Source of the DNA: JANWVO01 sp964458495
GTDB lineage: Bacteria; Acidobacteriota; Terriglobia; Bryobacterales; Bryobacteraceae
DNA length: 64,000 nt
Direction: 5' to 3'
Assembly (NCBI GenBank): GCA_964458495.1
Contig: CAYWJB010000006.1
Coordinates: 124,001 to 188,000 of the forward strand
Under the pieces are notes generated by a model that saw only the letters and a list, made by a program, of their open reading frames with translations, was not told where the DNA came from and did not search any database. The position numbers and the translations under genes are program-made. Positions within the stretch are counted from its first letter, which is position 1. Each line of letters begins with the position of its first letter. Positions 1 through 8,894 of this stretch are shown here, one piece after another.

Positions 1-1
1 C

Positions 2-817
2 GGGCTGCTGGCGCTTCTGGTGCTTTGTATAAAGAGGACGCCGCGGCGGAGGTGGTTCAAATATGCGGGCAACTGGAAGCCGGCGGGGCCGGAGCCGTGG
101 TCCTACCGGCTGCAAAGGTGGATTTTGCGGTGCGGGTGGGCCGGGGGGGTGGTGACCGTCAACGGCGAGTGGGAGGGGGAGCCGCCGCACGTGCGGCCAT
201 TCTTGAACCCCTCGCTGACAGAAGAGGATCTGGAGCGGGGCCGCGCGGCGGCGGAGGAGAAGCGGCTGGAGGCGCCGCTGCGCCTTGTGTTTGCAGGGAG
301 GGTGGAGGAGGCGAAGGGGGCAGGGCGCGCGGTGGAACTGGTGCGGCGGCTGCGTGAGGCGGGGATCGAGTGCGAACTGGACGTAGCCGGAGACGGACCT
401 TTGCGGAGTGTATTGGAGGAACGCGTCCGGCGGGACGGGCTCGATGGGGTAGTGCGGCTGCACGGGTGGTTGGGCAGGGAAGAGATCAGGGAATTGTATA
501 AGACGGCTCATTTTTGTGTGTTGCTTTCCGAGTGCAGTGAAGGCTGGCCGAAGGTGCTGAGCGAGGCGATGGCGTATGGGGCGGTCCCGGTGGCAAGCGA
601 AACAGGGGGCATCGCCAGCATGCTTCAAAAGTTCGGGTGCGGGGTAACCGTGGCGGCGCGGGACGTGGAGGCGGCTGCCCGGGCGATTGCGGCGTATGCG
701 GGTGATCCGGGGAAGTGGAGGGCAGAGAGCGAGAGGGGGGTGATGGCGGCGGAGGGGTTCACGTATGAGGCGCATGTGAGGCGGGTGGCGGAGATCCTGG
801 GAGTGGGGAGGGAGTGA
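2..817 (+). CDS. Glycosyltransferase family 4 (GT-B), 5' end outside window
   Basis: The C-terminal part of a retaining GT-B glycosyltransferase that would transfer a sugar from a nucleotide donor in polysaccharide assembly. The Rossmann-like donor domain shows FAGRVEEAKG, then DVAGDGPLR, and the family signature EGWPKVLSEAMAYG with its E-x7-E spacing, followed by PVASETGG. The frame is open to the first base of the window and the N-terminal acceptor domain is incomplete, so the true start lies upstream; the GTG at 20 is probably internal. A beta-helix gene follows after 4 bp, which suggests an operon with the polysaccharide genes downstream. The sugar specificity cannot be read. Confidence 0.85.
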   Translation, partial: GLLALLVLCIKRTPRRRWFKYAGNWKPAGPEPWSYRLQRWILRCGWAGGVVTVNGEWEGEPPHVRPFLNPSLTEEDLERGRAAAEEKRLEAPLRLVFAGRVEEAKGAGRAVELVRRLREAGIECELDVAGDGPLRSVLEERVRRDGLDGVVRLHGWLGREEIRELYKTAHFCVLLSECSEGWPKVLSEAMAYGAVPVASETGGIASMLQKFGCGVTVAARDVEAAARAIAAYAGDPGKWRAESERGVMAAEGFTYEAHVRRVAEILGVGRE

Positions 818-821
818 AGCG

Positions 822-2981
822 ATGGCTTTGCTGAAGCGATCCGCAGCGGTTATGTGGCTGCTGGCAGCGTGTTGCGGGACGGCGCCGGCGGCGGAGTGGT
901 ATGTTGCGCCGGACGGGACGGCGCAGGGGGACGGGAGCCGGGAGAAGCCATGGAGCCTGGAAGCGGCTTTGCAGCCGCATCCGCGGATCGCGCCGATGGA
1001 CACGGTGTGGGTTCGCAAGGGGGTGTACAACGGGGCGTTTGTAGGGCGGCTGAAGGGGGCGCCGGGCAAGCCGGTGGTGCTGCGGGCGTATCCGGGCGAG
1101 CGGGTGGTGCTGGACGGGCGGGGGTTCTCGCCCAAGTCGGTGCTGACGATTGAAGGCGAATGGGCGTGGTACTGGGGGCTGGAGGTGACCAACTCGGACC
1201 CGAACCGGGTGACCACGCTGGCTGGATCGAACCACGAGCAGACGCGTGGCGGCGGGATTTCTATAGTGGGGCCGAACACGAAGGTGATCAACTGCGTGGT
1301 GCATGACGCGGGGGTGGGGGTCGGGATGGGGGTTTCGACTCCGAATGTGGAGCTTTACGGGACGGTGATCTTCAACAACGGGTGGAGGGCGCCGGACCGC
1401 ACGCACGGGCATTCGATTTACGCACAGAATCAGAATGCGGAGAAGTGGATCCGTGACAACATTCTGTTCAACCCGTTCAGCTTCAATATGCATATTTATG
1501 GCTCGAAGCGGGCATTTTTGAACAATTTTCTGCTGGAAGGCAATATCGGTTTCAACGGCCGGTGGCTGGTAGGGGGGGAAGGCCCGATGAAGAACATCGT
1601 GATGCGGAGCAACCTGTTGTATGGCAACGGGGCGCAGCTCTCCTACTGGAACCGGCCGAACGAGGGGTTGAAGCTGGAGGGCAACTACCTGCCGGGGGTC
1701 ACTACAGCTCTGTATTGGAACCGCATGGAGGTGCGCAACAACACATTCGTGAGGCCCGCGCAGCAGGGTGAACGGATTTCGGTGTCGTTCTGGACACCGG
1801 ACGGTTTTCAGCGGTCGGTGTTCGAAGGCAACACCTACCATGTGATGGATGCCCGGGTGCAGGTGCTGCGGCTGGGGCGGGTGGACGGGCCGCAGGTGAC
1901 TGACTATTCTCTTGCGAGGTTGCAGAGCGAGCTGGGGTTTGAAAAGACGGGAAAACTGATCGCTACGCCGGACGGGAGGCCGAAAGAGCCGGCGGTTTTC
2001 GTCCGGCGGAACGAGTACGAACCGCAGCGGGCGCATGTCGTGATCTACAACTGGCCGAGGCAGGATGCGGTGGAGGTGGACATTTCGGGGATGAACCCGC
2101 AGGCGGGGGACCGGTGGGTGCTGCGGAATGTGCAGAATTACTTTGAGGAATTCGAGACGGGGGTTTACGAGGGCAAACCGCTGCGGGTGCGGATGACGGG
2201 GTGGACGGCGGCGGCGCCGATCGGGGAGGACAAGCCGCTTTATCCGGCGACATTCCCGGAGTTCGGGGTGTTTGTGCTGACGCTGGAGCGGGGACAGGGG
2301 GTGAAGACAGCGCTGGCGGCGGACCCGGAGCGGGCGGGCGCGGGCGCGCCGGGGGCGTTGTTGCGGACGGAGCTGCCTTCCGGTTTTTTCACGGGCGAGC
2401 CGGTGGCGGGGAGCGAACCTTACGGGGAGGAGCTGGGCGGGGTGCGGGTGCACGTGACCGACAGCGAAGGCGGGCAGGCGTGGGCGCGGCTGGCGGCGGT
2501 GACCCGGGAGTGGGTGGCGTGGGAAGCGCCGGCGGAGTGCGGCCTGGGGTGGGCGCGGGTGCGATTGATCCGGGTGGGAGAGCCGGAGGCGGAGGCGGGC
2601 GGGGTGTTGCTGGAGAGGGCGGCGCCGGGGTTGTTCACGGCGGACGGGAGCGGGCGGGGGCTGGCGCTGGGGTATGTGCGGTACGGGGACGGGCGTGTTG
2701 AGCCGCTGGCGCGGTGCGATGCTGCCGGGTGCCGGGGGGAGGCGGTGGAGGCCGGCGCGGAGGAAGTGGTGCTGGCGGGCACGGGATTTCGCGGGGCGGC
2801 GGGGTGGCGGGCGCGGGTGGGAGCGGTGGAGGATGTGGAGGCTATGGTGGAGGCGGACTGCTGTTACCCGGGGCTGGACTGGGTGCGGTTGCGATGGCCG
2901 GCGGGGGTAACGGGAGAGGTGGGTGTGAGGGTAGCGAGTGGGGGGTATGGGTCGAACGAGGTAGTGGTGAGGGGGAGGTAG
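822..2981 (+). CDS. Secreted right-handed beta-helix protein with TIGR03437-like C-terminal domain
   Basis: A 719-residue exported protein. A signal peptide ends near residue 23 (TAPAA|EWYV). It is followed by a WYVAPDGTAQGDGS segment typical of the first coil of secreted parallel beta-helix proteins, which often bind or cleave polysaccharide. Asn-rich coils (NNTFVRP, FNNGW) run to about residue 450. From about residue 500 the protein resembles the Solibacter-type C-terminal domain TIGR03437, with the hallmark APGLFTADGSGRG. No catalytic residues could be assigned, so lyase activity is only a possibility. It starts 4 bp after the glycosyltransferase stop, consistent with a shared transcript and with acting on the same polymer. 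Confidence 0.8.
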   Translation: MALLKRSAAVMWLLAACCGTAPAAEWYVAPDGTAQGDGSREKPWSLEAALQPHPRIAPMDTVWVRKGVYNGAFVGRLKGAPGKPVVLRAYPGERVVLDGRGFSPKSVLTIEGEWAWYWGLEVTNSDPNRVTTLAGSNHEQTRGGGISIVGPNTKVINCVVHDAGVGVGMGVSTPNVELYGTVIFNNGWRAPDRTHGHSIYAQNQNAEKWIRDNILFNPFSFNMHIYGSKRAFLNNFLLEGNIGFNGRWLVGGEGPMKNIVMRSNLLYGNGAQLSYWNRPNEGLKLEGNYLPGVTTALYWNRMEVRNNTFVRPAQQGERISVSFWTPDGFQRSVFEGNTYHVMDARVQVLRLGRVDGPQVTDYSLARLQSELGFEKTGKLIATPDGRPKEPAVFVRRNEYEPQRAHVVIYNWPRQDAVEVDISGMNPQAGDRWVLRNVQNYFEEFETGVYEGKPLRVRMTGWTAAAPIGEDKPLYPATFPEFGVFVLTLERGQGVKTALAADPERAGAGAPGALLRTELPSGFFTGEPVAGSEPYGEELGGVRVHVTDSEGGQAWARLAAVTREWVAWEAPAECGLGWARVRLIRVGEPEAEAGGVLLERAAPGLFTADGSGRGLALGYVRYGDGRVEPLARCDAAGCRGEAVEAGAEEVVLAGTGFRGAAGWRARVGAVEDVEAMVEADCCYPGLDWVRLRWPAGVTGEVGVRVASGGYGSNEVVVRGR

Positions 2982-3026
2982 GGGTGCGAGGGGGAAAAGC
3001 GTGACCAGAGCGGGGTACAGTTGGGG

Positions 3027-3092
3027 CCCTCGCGCGAGCGCGAGGGGAGAACAAGGTGGGGAACCGCTGGAGTGCCCCGGCCAAGGCCGGGG
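3027..3092. repeat. Pair of GC-rich palindromes
   Basis: Two perfect hairpins lie between genes. The first has arms CCCTCGCG/CGCGAGGG around CGAG (3027-3046). The second has arms CCCCGGCC/GGCCGGGG around AA (3075-3092). Neither is followed by a T run, so they do not look like intrinsic terminators. Both are followed by a GGGGA-like run, as in the hairpin arrays at 3.9 and 16.9 kb, and could be distant members of the same REP-like family. Confidence 0.5.
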
Positions 3093-3131
3093 GGAACGGG
3101 GCAAGGGAAGGGCGAAGGGAGCGCGAGCGGG

Positions 3132-3857
3132 ATGGGAGGGATTGAGCGAGCGTGGGTTTGGCTGCGGGAGTCGCTGGCGCGGTATCGGGCGGCGATCGGG
3201 GAGAGAGACGAGGCGGTGGCGCTGCAACGGGAGTGGCTGGGGCGGCTGGAGGGGAAGCGGGTGCTGGAGATCGGGGCGGGGGCGGGGAATGTGCTGACGA
3301 TGGAGATTGCGCGGGGGTGCGGGGAGTATCTGGGGGTGGACTTGCGCGCCGACCGGATCGGGAAGTTGCAGCAGAAGCTGGAGGGGGCGGGGCTCGCGCA
3401 TGCGCGGGCGGTTGCCGGGGACGCGCTGGCGGAGGATTGGGCGCATGGACGGTTCGACGTGATTTACGCCGGCAGCGTGCTGCACGCCTTTGCCGATATA
3501 GACAGGGCAGCGCAGGTGCTGCGGGAGCGGCTGAAGCCAGGCGGCGTGCTGGTGGCCTGGGAGCCGATGAATACGGGGTGGGCGGTGCGGCTGGCGCGCG
3601 GGCTGTACCGGCCGTTCCAGCCGAACCGGGCGTGGCATCACCCGCTGACGGTGGCCGATGTGGAGAAGTGGGGGCGGCATTTCCGGCTGGAAGGGGCGAG
3701 GGGGTTTCTCGGGTGGTCGAAGTGGGGGTATCCGTTGTTTGTGATTCCGGGTTTGCGGGGGCTTGGGGTGTGGCTGGGGCGGAGGCTGCGGGGGGTGGAC
3801 CGGTCGAGGGAGAGTTTGCGGGGGTTTCATCAGGTCGTGATATGGATGCGGGGGTGA
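3132..3857 (+). CDS. Class I SAM-dependent methyltransferase
   Basis: A 241-residue cytoplasmic methyltransferase. Motif I is VLEIGAGAGNVL, the acidic residue of motif II lies in YLGVDLRADR, and the post-II region reads FDVIYAGSVLHAFAD, typical of small-molecule methyltransferases of the Methyltransf_11 type. The frame is open upstream to a TTG at 3021, but that part is low-complexity and covers a palindrome, so the ATG at 3132 (MGGIERAWVW) is preferred. Its place among glycosyltransferases suggests a sugar, lipid carrier or polysaccharide end as substrate, which is inference. Confidence 0.75.
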   Translation: MGGIERAWVWLRESLARYRAAIGERDEAVALQREWLGRLEGKRVLEIGAGAGNVLTMEIARGCGEYLGVDLRADRIGKLQQKLEGAGLAHARAVAGDALAEDWAHGRFDVIYAGSVLHAFADIDRAAQVLRERLKPGGVLVAWEPMNTGWAVRLARGLYRPFQPNRAWHHPLTVADVEKWGRHFRLEGARGFLGWSKWGYPLFVIPGLRGLGVWLGRRLRGVDRSRESLRGFHQVVIWMRG

Positions 3858-4355
3858 GGGGATGATTGTGGAAAGGCCCTGCCGTGAGGCGAAGCCTGGA
3901 ACGTGATGGGAGAGCTGAAGCGATAGGCCGTGCGCTGGCGCTCAGGGGAATCTGGTGCGGTGAGGAGCGTGGTTGTTGCGAAGATAGGCCCTGAGCTGGC
4001 GCCCAGGGGAATCTGGTGCGGTGAGGAGCGTGGTTGTTGCGAAGATAGGCCCTGAGCTGGCGCTCAGGGGAATCTGCCCTGCCGTGGGGCGCAGGGGAAT
4101 CCCCGGGTTTCGAGTTGGCGAAGTGTACAGACGGCTCCGTCCACGGGCGGACTGGTCGTGGAGGGTTGGGGAGTTTGGAGGCGGGAAAGAGAAGTCAGTC
4201 CTGCTTGCGAGGAGTGAGCTGAGGGAAGAAGGGGTGCCAGGTTGGCGGCCCAGGGATAGAGTGGAGCGGCAGAGCGGGGGCAAAGAGGGCTGCCGCAGAA
4301 TCGATGTCTCCGGCGGCCCCGGGAGGACTGAATCAATTCTGGAGGAAGAGGGGAG
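3858..4355. other. Noncoding gap with tandem repeats
   Basis: No convincing gene is present in these 498 bp. The stretch holds the 61-bp tandem repeat at 3922-4076 and a degenerate fourth hairpin at about 4077-4096. A purine-rich ribosome-binding stretch lies just before the ATG at 4356. Confidence 0.6.
3922..4076. repeat. 61-bp tandem repeat, about 2.5 units, each with a hairpin
   Basis: The unit repeats with a period of exactly 61 bp (GATAGGCC recurs at 3922, 3983 and 4044). Each unit carries a palindrome. In the third it is CCCTGAGC/GCTCAGGG around a TGGC loop, followed by GGGAATCTG. The same loop and tail occur in the 28-bp array at 16.9 kb, with compensating changes in the stem. Confidence 0.85.
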
Positions 4356-5702
4356 ATGAGAGAGGCACGGAGGCGGGCTGGCCGGGGGACGGTCAGTTTG
4401 CAGGTGGTGGCGCTGTTGTGGTTGGCGGCGTTTTCCGTGCGGCTCCTGTTTCTGATCAACCGGGGGCCGCAGATTTTCACGGTGCCGGTCTCGCACGAGG
4501 TGGCGCGGGTCGGGAGATCGCTGGCCTATCAGGGCGAGTTTCGGGATCCCTACAACGCAGGGAAGACGGGGCCGACAGCGCATACCACGCCGTTGTATCC
4601 GCTGCTGTTGTCGGGTGTATTCGGGGTGTTGGGGGACGAGTCGCGGGCGTGGATCACGATTCGGGTGATGAACTGCGCGATGGCGAGCGGGGTGTGCGCG
4701 TTGACGCCGGTGCTGGGGCAGGCGCTCGGGCTTCCAGTGCGAGCGGCGATCCTGGTGGGGGCCGCGTTGGCGCTTCATCCGATCTCAGCGCGCGACGAGG
4801 TGGAAGGAGACTTCGAAAATGTGTTCGGGACGTTGGTGTTCGTCCTGTTTCTGGCCCGGATGGCGCGGCTGCCGGCGCTGCTGCGCAGCGGGAGGGGTGA
4901 TTGGGCGGTGGCGGCGGCAGGGGCGGGCGCCGGCGTGGTGGGGTTGTCTTACGCAGCGCTGTTCCCGGCGGCTCTCTACGGCGCGGCCATTCTTCTCAGG
5001 CGGGCAGGGGCGCTGGTAAACTGGCGCCACGCGCTGATGGCCGGGTTGGGGCTGGCAGCGGCAATGGCGCCGTGGGCGGCGAGAAACACGATGGTGCTGG
5101 GATCGCCGGTTGTGTTGCGCTCCAACCTGGGGCTGGAGCTGGTCGTCTCAAACAACGACCGGGCGCAGCCGGAGATGCGGCAGAACACGACGAGCGGATG
5201 GTTCCGCAAGCTGCACCCCAACGAAAGTCCAGAAGAGGCGGAGCTGTGCAGGGAGCTGGGGGAGGCGGAGTATATGCGCGCGAAGTTCCGGCAGGCGTCG
5301 GACTGGATCCGGGGGCATCCGGCGGAATTTGCGCGCCTCACGGCGCAGCGGGCGAAAGCCTACTGGTTTCCCTCAGTGCCGGGGAGAGGGGCCACGGCAC
5401 GGGCGTGGGCGGTGACACTGCTGGGCTTGGCAGGGATTGTGCTGGGATGGCGCCGCCACTGGTGGGTAAAGCACGTGGCCATGATGCTATTGCTGGTCAC
5501 GGCAGCCTACCATTTCGTTCAGGTGACGTTGCGATACCGCTATCCTGCCGAAGTGCTGCTCCTTCTCGCCGCAGGAGTGCTGGCGGAGCGGGCGCTGGAA
5601 TGGCGCAGGCTGCAAAGGGTGGGGCAGACGCAGGGGAGCTGTGGGGGAACGAGTGCGGCGGCCAGTGGACATCCGGCGGGGGCAAACAGCGGAGCGGATT
5701 GA
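4356..5702 (+). CDS. GT-C membrane glycosyltransferase (PMT_2/ArnT-like)
   Basis: A 448-residue polytopic inner-membrane protein. The N-terminal hydrophobic helix is followed by a periplasmic loop with an acidic-aromatic stretch (VSHEVARVGRSLAYQGEF), then many membrane spans and TTPLYPLLLSGVFG. This is the layout of glycosyltransferase family 39/83-like enzymes, which take sugar from a polyprenyl-phosphate donor. The ATG follows a purine-rich ribosome-binding site (GGAGGAAGAGGGGAG). It lies 111 bp upstream of the exosortase gene. A role in modifying exported polysaccharide or sorted proteins is inference. Confidence 0.75.
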   Translation: MREARRRAGRGTVSLQVVALLWLAAFSVRLLFLINRGPQIFTVPVSHEVARVGRSLAYQGEFRDPYNAGKTGPTAHTTPLYPLLLSGVFGVLGDESRAWITIRVMNCAMASGVCALTPVLGQALGLPVRAAILVGAALALHPISARDEVEGDFENVFGTLVFVLFLARMARLPALLRSGRGDWAVAAAGAGAGVVGLSYAALFPAALYGAAILLRRAGALVNWRHALMAGLGLAAAMAPWAARNTMVLGSPVVLRSNLGLELVVSNNDRAQPEMRQNTTSGWFRKLHPNESPEEAELCRELGEAEYMRAKFRQASDWIRGHPAEFARLTAQRAKAYWFPSVPGRGATARAWAVTLLGLAGIVLGWRRHWWVKHVAMMLLLVTAAYHFVQVTLRYRYPAEVLLLLAAGVLAERALEWRRLQRVGQTQGSCGGTSAAASGHPAGANSGAD

Positions 5703-5813
5703 AGGGCGCCGGGTTGGGGCTGCCGGGCTGGCGGAGGCCCGGCGTGGCTGCCCAGGCAGGCAGGAGAACAAGACGGTCGAGAGGGGCGCCGACAGGCAGG
5801 AGTCGAGGGCAGA

Positions 5814-6650
5814 ATGCAAGAGATGAGGATGGAGAGGTGGACCGGCTGGGCTGCGGCGGGGTGGCTGGCGCTGCTGGTGGCGGTGTGTTACTGGCCGGTG
5901 ATCGGCAACATTGTGCATCAGTGGCAGAGCGACGACAACATGGCGCACGGGTGGTTCGTGCCGGTGCTGGTGGGCTACATCGTTTGGGAGCGGAGGGAGG
6001 AGCTCGCCGGGGTGCGGGTGGAGAGGAGCGGTTGGGGGCTGGGGCTGCTGATCCTGAGCGGGGTGGTGGCCTGTGCGGGGGCGCTGGCGGCGGAGATCTT
6101 CACCGAGCGGGTGGCGCTGGTGGGGACCCTTGCGGGGCTGACCTGGTATCTGGGAGGCGGGCAGCTGATGCGGCGGCTGCGGTTTCCGCTCCTGCTGATG
6201 TGCTTTGCGCTGCCGCTGCCGGGGCTGCTGCACAAGCAGATCACGTTCCCGCTGCAACTGGTGGCGACGCGGCTGGCGGAGTGGGGCCTGGAGGCGGCGG
6301 GGCGGACGGTGCTGCGGGAGGGCAACGTGCTGGAGCTGGCGGGGAGGATGGTTTCGGTGGTGGAGGCGTGCAGCGGGATCCGGGCGCTGATGGCCCTGGA
6401 GTTTTTTGCGCTGGCATATGCGTACCTGTTTCACGAAAAGGTGTGGATGCGGTGGGCGCTTGCCGCGGCTGCGGTGCCGGTAGCGATTGTGGCGAATGCG
6501 GGGCGGGTGATGGCGACGGCGCTGCTCGGAGAGGTGGATGAGCGGCTGGCGGAGGGGTTTTACCACGGAATGGAGGGGTGGGTGGTGTTTGTGGCGGCGA
6601 TGGGGATGCTGATCGGGGTGGAGCGGGTGTTGCGGAGGTGGGCGCGGTGA
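5814..6650 (+). CDS. Exosortase (transpeptidase-like sorting enzyme of the PEP-CTERM system)
   Basis: A 278-residue inner-membrane protein with about eight spans. The exosortase/archaeosortase catalytic set is visible: Cys186 in VVEACSGIRAL, Arg231 in NAGRVMATALLG and His251 in FYHGMEGW. This family is known to recognise C-terminal PEP motifs, remove the membrane tail and pass proteins on to the cell surface, usually in exopolysaccharide producers. Two candidate substrates are in the window (10774-11475 and 16035-16730). The stop overlaps the EpsI start by 4 bp (GTGA), so the two are translationally coupled. ATG codons at 5823 and 5829 are alternative starts. Confidence 0.93.
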   Translation: MQEMRMERWTGWAAAGWLALLVAVCYWPVIGNIVHQWQSDDNMAHGWFVPVLVGYIVWERREELAGVRVERSGWGLGLLILSGVVACAGALAAEIFTERVALVGTLAGLTWYLGGGQLMRRLRFPLLLMCFALPLPGLLHKQITFPLQLVATRLAEWGLEAAGRTVLREGNVLELAGRMVSVVEACSGIRALMALEFFALAYAYLFHEKVWMRWALAAAAVPVAIVANAGRVMATALLGEVDERLAEGFYHGMEGWVVFVAAMGMLIGVERVLRRWAR

Positions 6651-7309
6651 GCTGGTGGCGGGGGCGGGGGCTGTCGGTGGCGACCGGGGTGCTGTGCCTG
6701 CAGGCGGTGGGCTTCCATGTGTTTTCACAGAACGAGAGGGAGCCAAAGGTGCTGCCGCTGGCGCTGGTGGACCTGGGGCGGGGCGGATGGGTGGAGCTGC
6801 GGGAGGAGGCGGTGGACGGGGCGACGGCGGAGATCCTGCATCCGGACGATCATCTGTTCCGGTTATTGGAGCATCCAGAGACGGGGCAGCGGGCGAGCGT
6901 GTTCGTGGCGTACTTCAAGACGCAGCGGACAGGGCATGCGCCGCACACGCCGCGCAACTGTCTGCCCGGGCACGGGTGGGTGTTTGCACGGATGGGGACG
7001 TTCGAGGCGGACGCGCCGGGGGCGGGGAGGCTGGAGGCGAACCGGTATGTGATCCAGAAGGAGAGCGAGAAGGCGGCGGTGGTGTACTGGTATCAAACTG
7101 GCGAGCGGACGGTGGCCAACGAGTACAAGGCGAAACTGTGGCTGGTGTGGGATGCGATGCGATACGGGCGCAGCGACACGGCGCTGGTGCGCGTGATTGT
7201 GCCGGCAGGGGGGGGCAGCGTGGAGGCGGCGGAGCGGGCGGCGGAAGGGCTGGCGGTGGAGGTCTACCGGACCTTGGCGCAGCATTTCCCGCGGCTGGGG
7301 CGGCAGTGA
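6647..7309 (+). CDS. EpsI family protein (exosortase-associated, DUF3485)
   Basis: A 220-residue protein with one N-terminal membrane anchor (about residues 8-25) and a periplasmic domain. It contains the EpsI signature around HTPRNCLPGHGW (an HxP followed by a conserved Cys and GW), then VYWYQTGERTVANEYKAK. EpsI proteins commonly adjoin or are fused to exosortases and are needed with them; their exact biochemistry is not settled. The frame is open further upstream, but the GTG at 6647 overlaps the exosortase TGA and gives the expected anchor, so it is preferred. Confidence 0.9.
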   Translation: MSWWRGRGLSVATGVLCLQAVGFHVFSQNEREPKVLPLALVDLGRGGWVELREEAVDGATAEILHPDDHLFRLLEHPETGQRASVFVAYFKTQRTGHAPHTPRNCLPGHGWVFARMGTFEADAPGAGRLEANRYVIQKESEKAAVVYWYQTGERTVANEYKAKLWLVWDAMRYGRSDTALVRVIVPAGGGSVEAAERAAEGLAVEVYRTLAQHFPRLGRQ

Positions 7310-7376
7310 AGGTGGAACAAAAAGAGTGAGTTTTGTTTTTTACGGTGGTAGACTCGGAAAGTTAAGGACGAGAGAA

Positions 7377-7991
7377 ATGGGCGAAAACGGGCAGCGCGCG
7401 GCGAGGCGGTGGATGGCGGCGGCATTGGCGGCGATACTGGCCGCGGCGCCGGCCGGGGCGCAACAGGCGGCGGGACGGGGCGGGCTGCGGATTTACGTGC
7501 TGCAAGGGGAGCAGGCGGTGAACAACACGCGCACCGGAGCGGCGACACCGCCCGTGGTGGAGGTGCGGGATGCGAACGATTTTCCGGTGGCAGGGGCGGA
7601 GGTGGTGTTCCGGACGCCGGAGACCGGCGCGAGCGCGACGTTCGAAGGAGGCAAGCACGAGTTCATGAACCGGACCGATGCCAAGGGGCAGGCGAGCGCG
7701 GGCCGGATGACACCGACAGCGGTGGAGGGAGTGTTTTCGATCCAGGTGACGGCCCGGCTGGGCGAGAGAGAGGGCATGGCCGTGATCCGCCAGAGGAACA
7801 GCCGCGACGAGTATGCGGCGGGGGGCGCGCCGGGATCGCAGAAGAAAGGCTGGTGGGGGAGAAACAAGTGGTGGATGATCGGGGTGATGGCGGGAACCGG
7901 GGCAGGGCTGGGCTACTGGCTGGCGACGAGGGACACGAGTTCGGGGGCGGTGCTGAGGCCGGGGACGGTGGTGATTGGAGGTCCGCGATGA
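7377..7991 (+). CDS. Exported Ig-like (Big-1-like) protein with C-terminal membrane helix
   Basis: A 204-residue protein. A signal peptide ends near residue 30 (PAGAQ|QAAG). Next comes one domain with the rhythm of bacterial Ig-like/invasin domains (VVEVRDANDFPVAGAEVVF, then TDAKGQASAG). A linker rich in Gly, Lys and Trp leads to a single membrane helix (WWMIGVMAGTGAGLGYW). AAGGA lies about 9 bases before the ATG. It starts 67 bp after EpsI, and its stop overlaps the next start (ATGA). It is probably a membrane-anchored surface or periplasmic protein of the exosortase locus; no exact function is recognised. Confidence 0.65.
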   Translation: MGENGQRAARRWMAAALAAILAAAPAGAQQAAGRGGLRIYVLQGEQAVNNTRTGAATPPVVEVRDANDFPVAGAEVVFRTPETGASATFEGGKHEFMNRTDAKGQASAGRMTPTAVEGVFSIQVTARLGEREGMAVIRQRNSRDEYAAGGAPGSQKKGWWGRNKWWMIGVMAGTGAGLGYWLATRDTSSGAVLRPGTVVIGGPR

Positions 7992-8890
7992 GGTTTCTGT
8001 TGGCGCCATTGCTGGCCGCTGCGGCATTGTGGGGCCAAGGCGGAGGCGTGGGTGGAGTGCGCATGGGGGTGGTGTTCGACCGGCCGTCGGGGGCGGTGAG
8101 GATTGTGGAGGGTGTGGCGGGGTCGGCACATTTGGGTGGGGCGGTGCTGGAAGGTGTGGAGACGGCGTGGGTTGCGTCTTCGGGAAAGGCGGCGGTGGTG
8201 CGCGGAGCCGGGGGATGGGCGGTGGTGAAGGGGTTGGCCGGGGAGACCGTCGAGGAGCAGGGGCTGGAGATGGAGGTGAAGGGGGCGAGGTGGTCGCCGG
8301 GGGGGAGATATGTGGCGGTGGCGGGGCGGGAGAGGATCGAGGTTTGGGATGTGGAGGCGTTGGAGAGGGTGACGGGAGTGGACGCGGGGGAGGGCCGGGA
8401 GTCGGTGTCGGTGGCGGTGAGTGACGCGGGCGAGCTGGCGGTGGCGTGGTTTGACGGCGAGCAGACGGCGGTGGAGGCGTGGAGGCAGGGGCAGTGGGAG
8501 GAACTGGGGCGAGTACCGGGCAAGGGCGTGGCTGCGGTGCTGGGGGACGTGGTGGCTGTGGCGGGGGCGGGCGAGGTGGTGGTCGTGCGGGCGGGGCAGG
8601 AGGTGTGGAGGGTGGCGCTGGAGCGGGGGGATGCGCCCGTAGGGATCGAGATTGTGGGCAGGGAAGTGGTGGCGGCGTATGGGGGCAAGAGGGCGGTGCT
8701 GATGGTGTGGGATCTGGAGAAGGGCGAGGGGACAGCGGTGGAGTTGGAGGCGGCGCCGGAAAGGCTCGAGCGCGTGGGAGGGGGAGAGGGTTTGGTGCTG
8801 CGGCTGAGGGAAAGGGAGGGTGAGGAGACCTGGGTGGCGGTACGGCGCGGGGGCGGGTGGCAGGCCTATTTTGTGCCGGCGGGAGAGTAG
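7988..8890 (+). CDS. Exported WD40-like beta-propeller protein
   Basis: A 300-residue protein with a short signal peptide (MRFLLAPLLAAAALWGQ). Repeating units resemble propeller blades, including GARWSPGGRYVAVAGRERIEVWD and RAVLMVWDLEKGEG. Such proteins are usually binding scaffolds. It is translationally coupled to the gene upstream by an ATGA overlap, and the next gene starts 4 bp after its stop, so the three form one unit. The coding strand is extremely G-rich here. No enzyme motif is seen. Confidence 0.6.
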   Translation: MRFLLAPLLAAAALWGQGGGVGGVRMGVVFDRPSGAVRIVEGVAGSAHLGGAVLEGVETAWVASSGKAAVVRGAGGWAVVKGLAGETVEEQGLEMEVKGARWSPGGRYVAVAGRERIEVWDVEALERVTGVDAGEGRESVSVAVSDAGELAVAWFDGEQTAVEAWRQGQWEELGRVPGKGVAAVLGDVVAVAGAGEVVVVRAGQEVWRVALERGDAPVGIEIVGREVVAAYGGKRAVLMVWDLEKGEGTAVELEAAPERLERVGGGEGLVLRLREREGEETWVAVRRGGGWQAYFVPAGE

Positions 8891-8894
8891 GGAG

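Noticed and set aside
759..3830. 1023-codon open frame on the minus strand
   Set aside because: Shadow of the beta-helix and methyltransferase genes; Pro/His/Arg-rich with no recognisable family.
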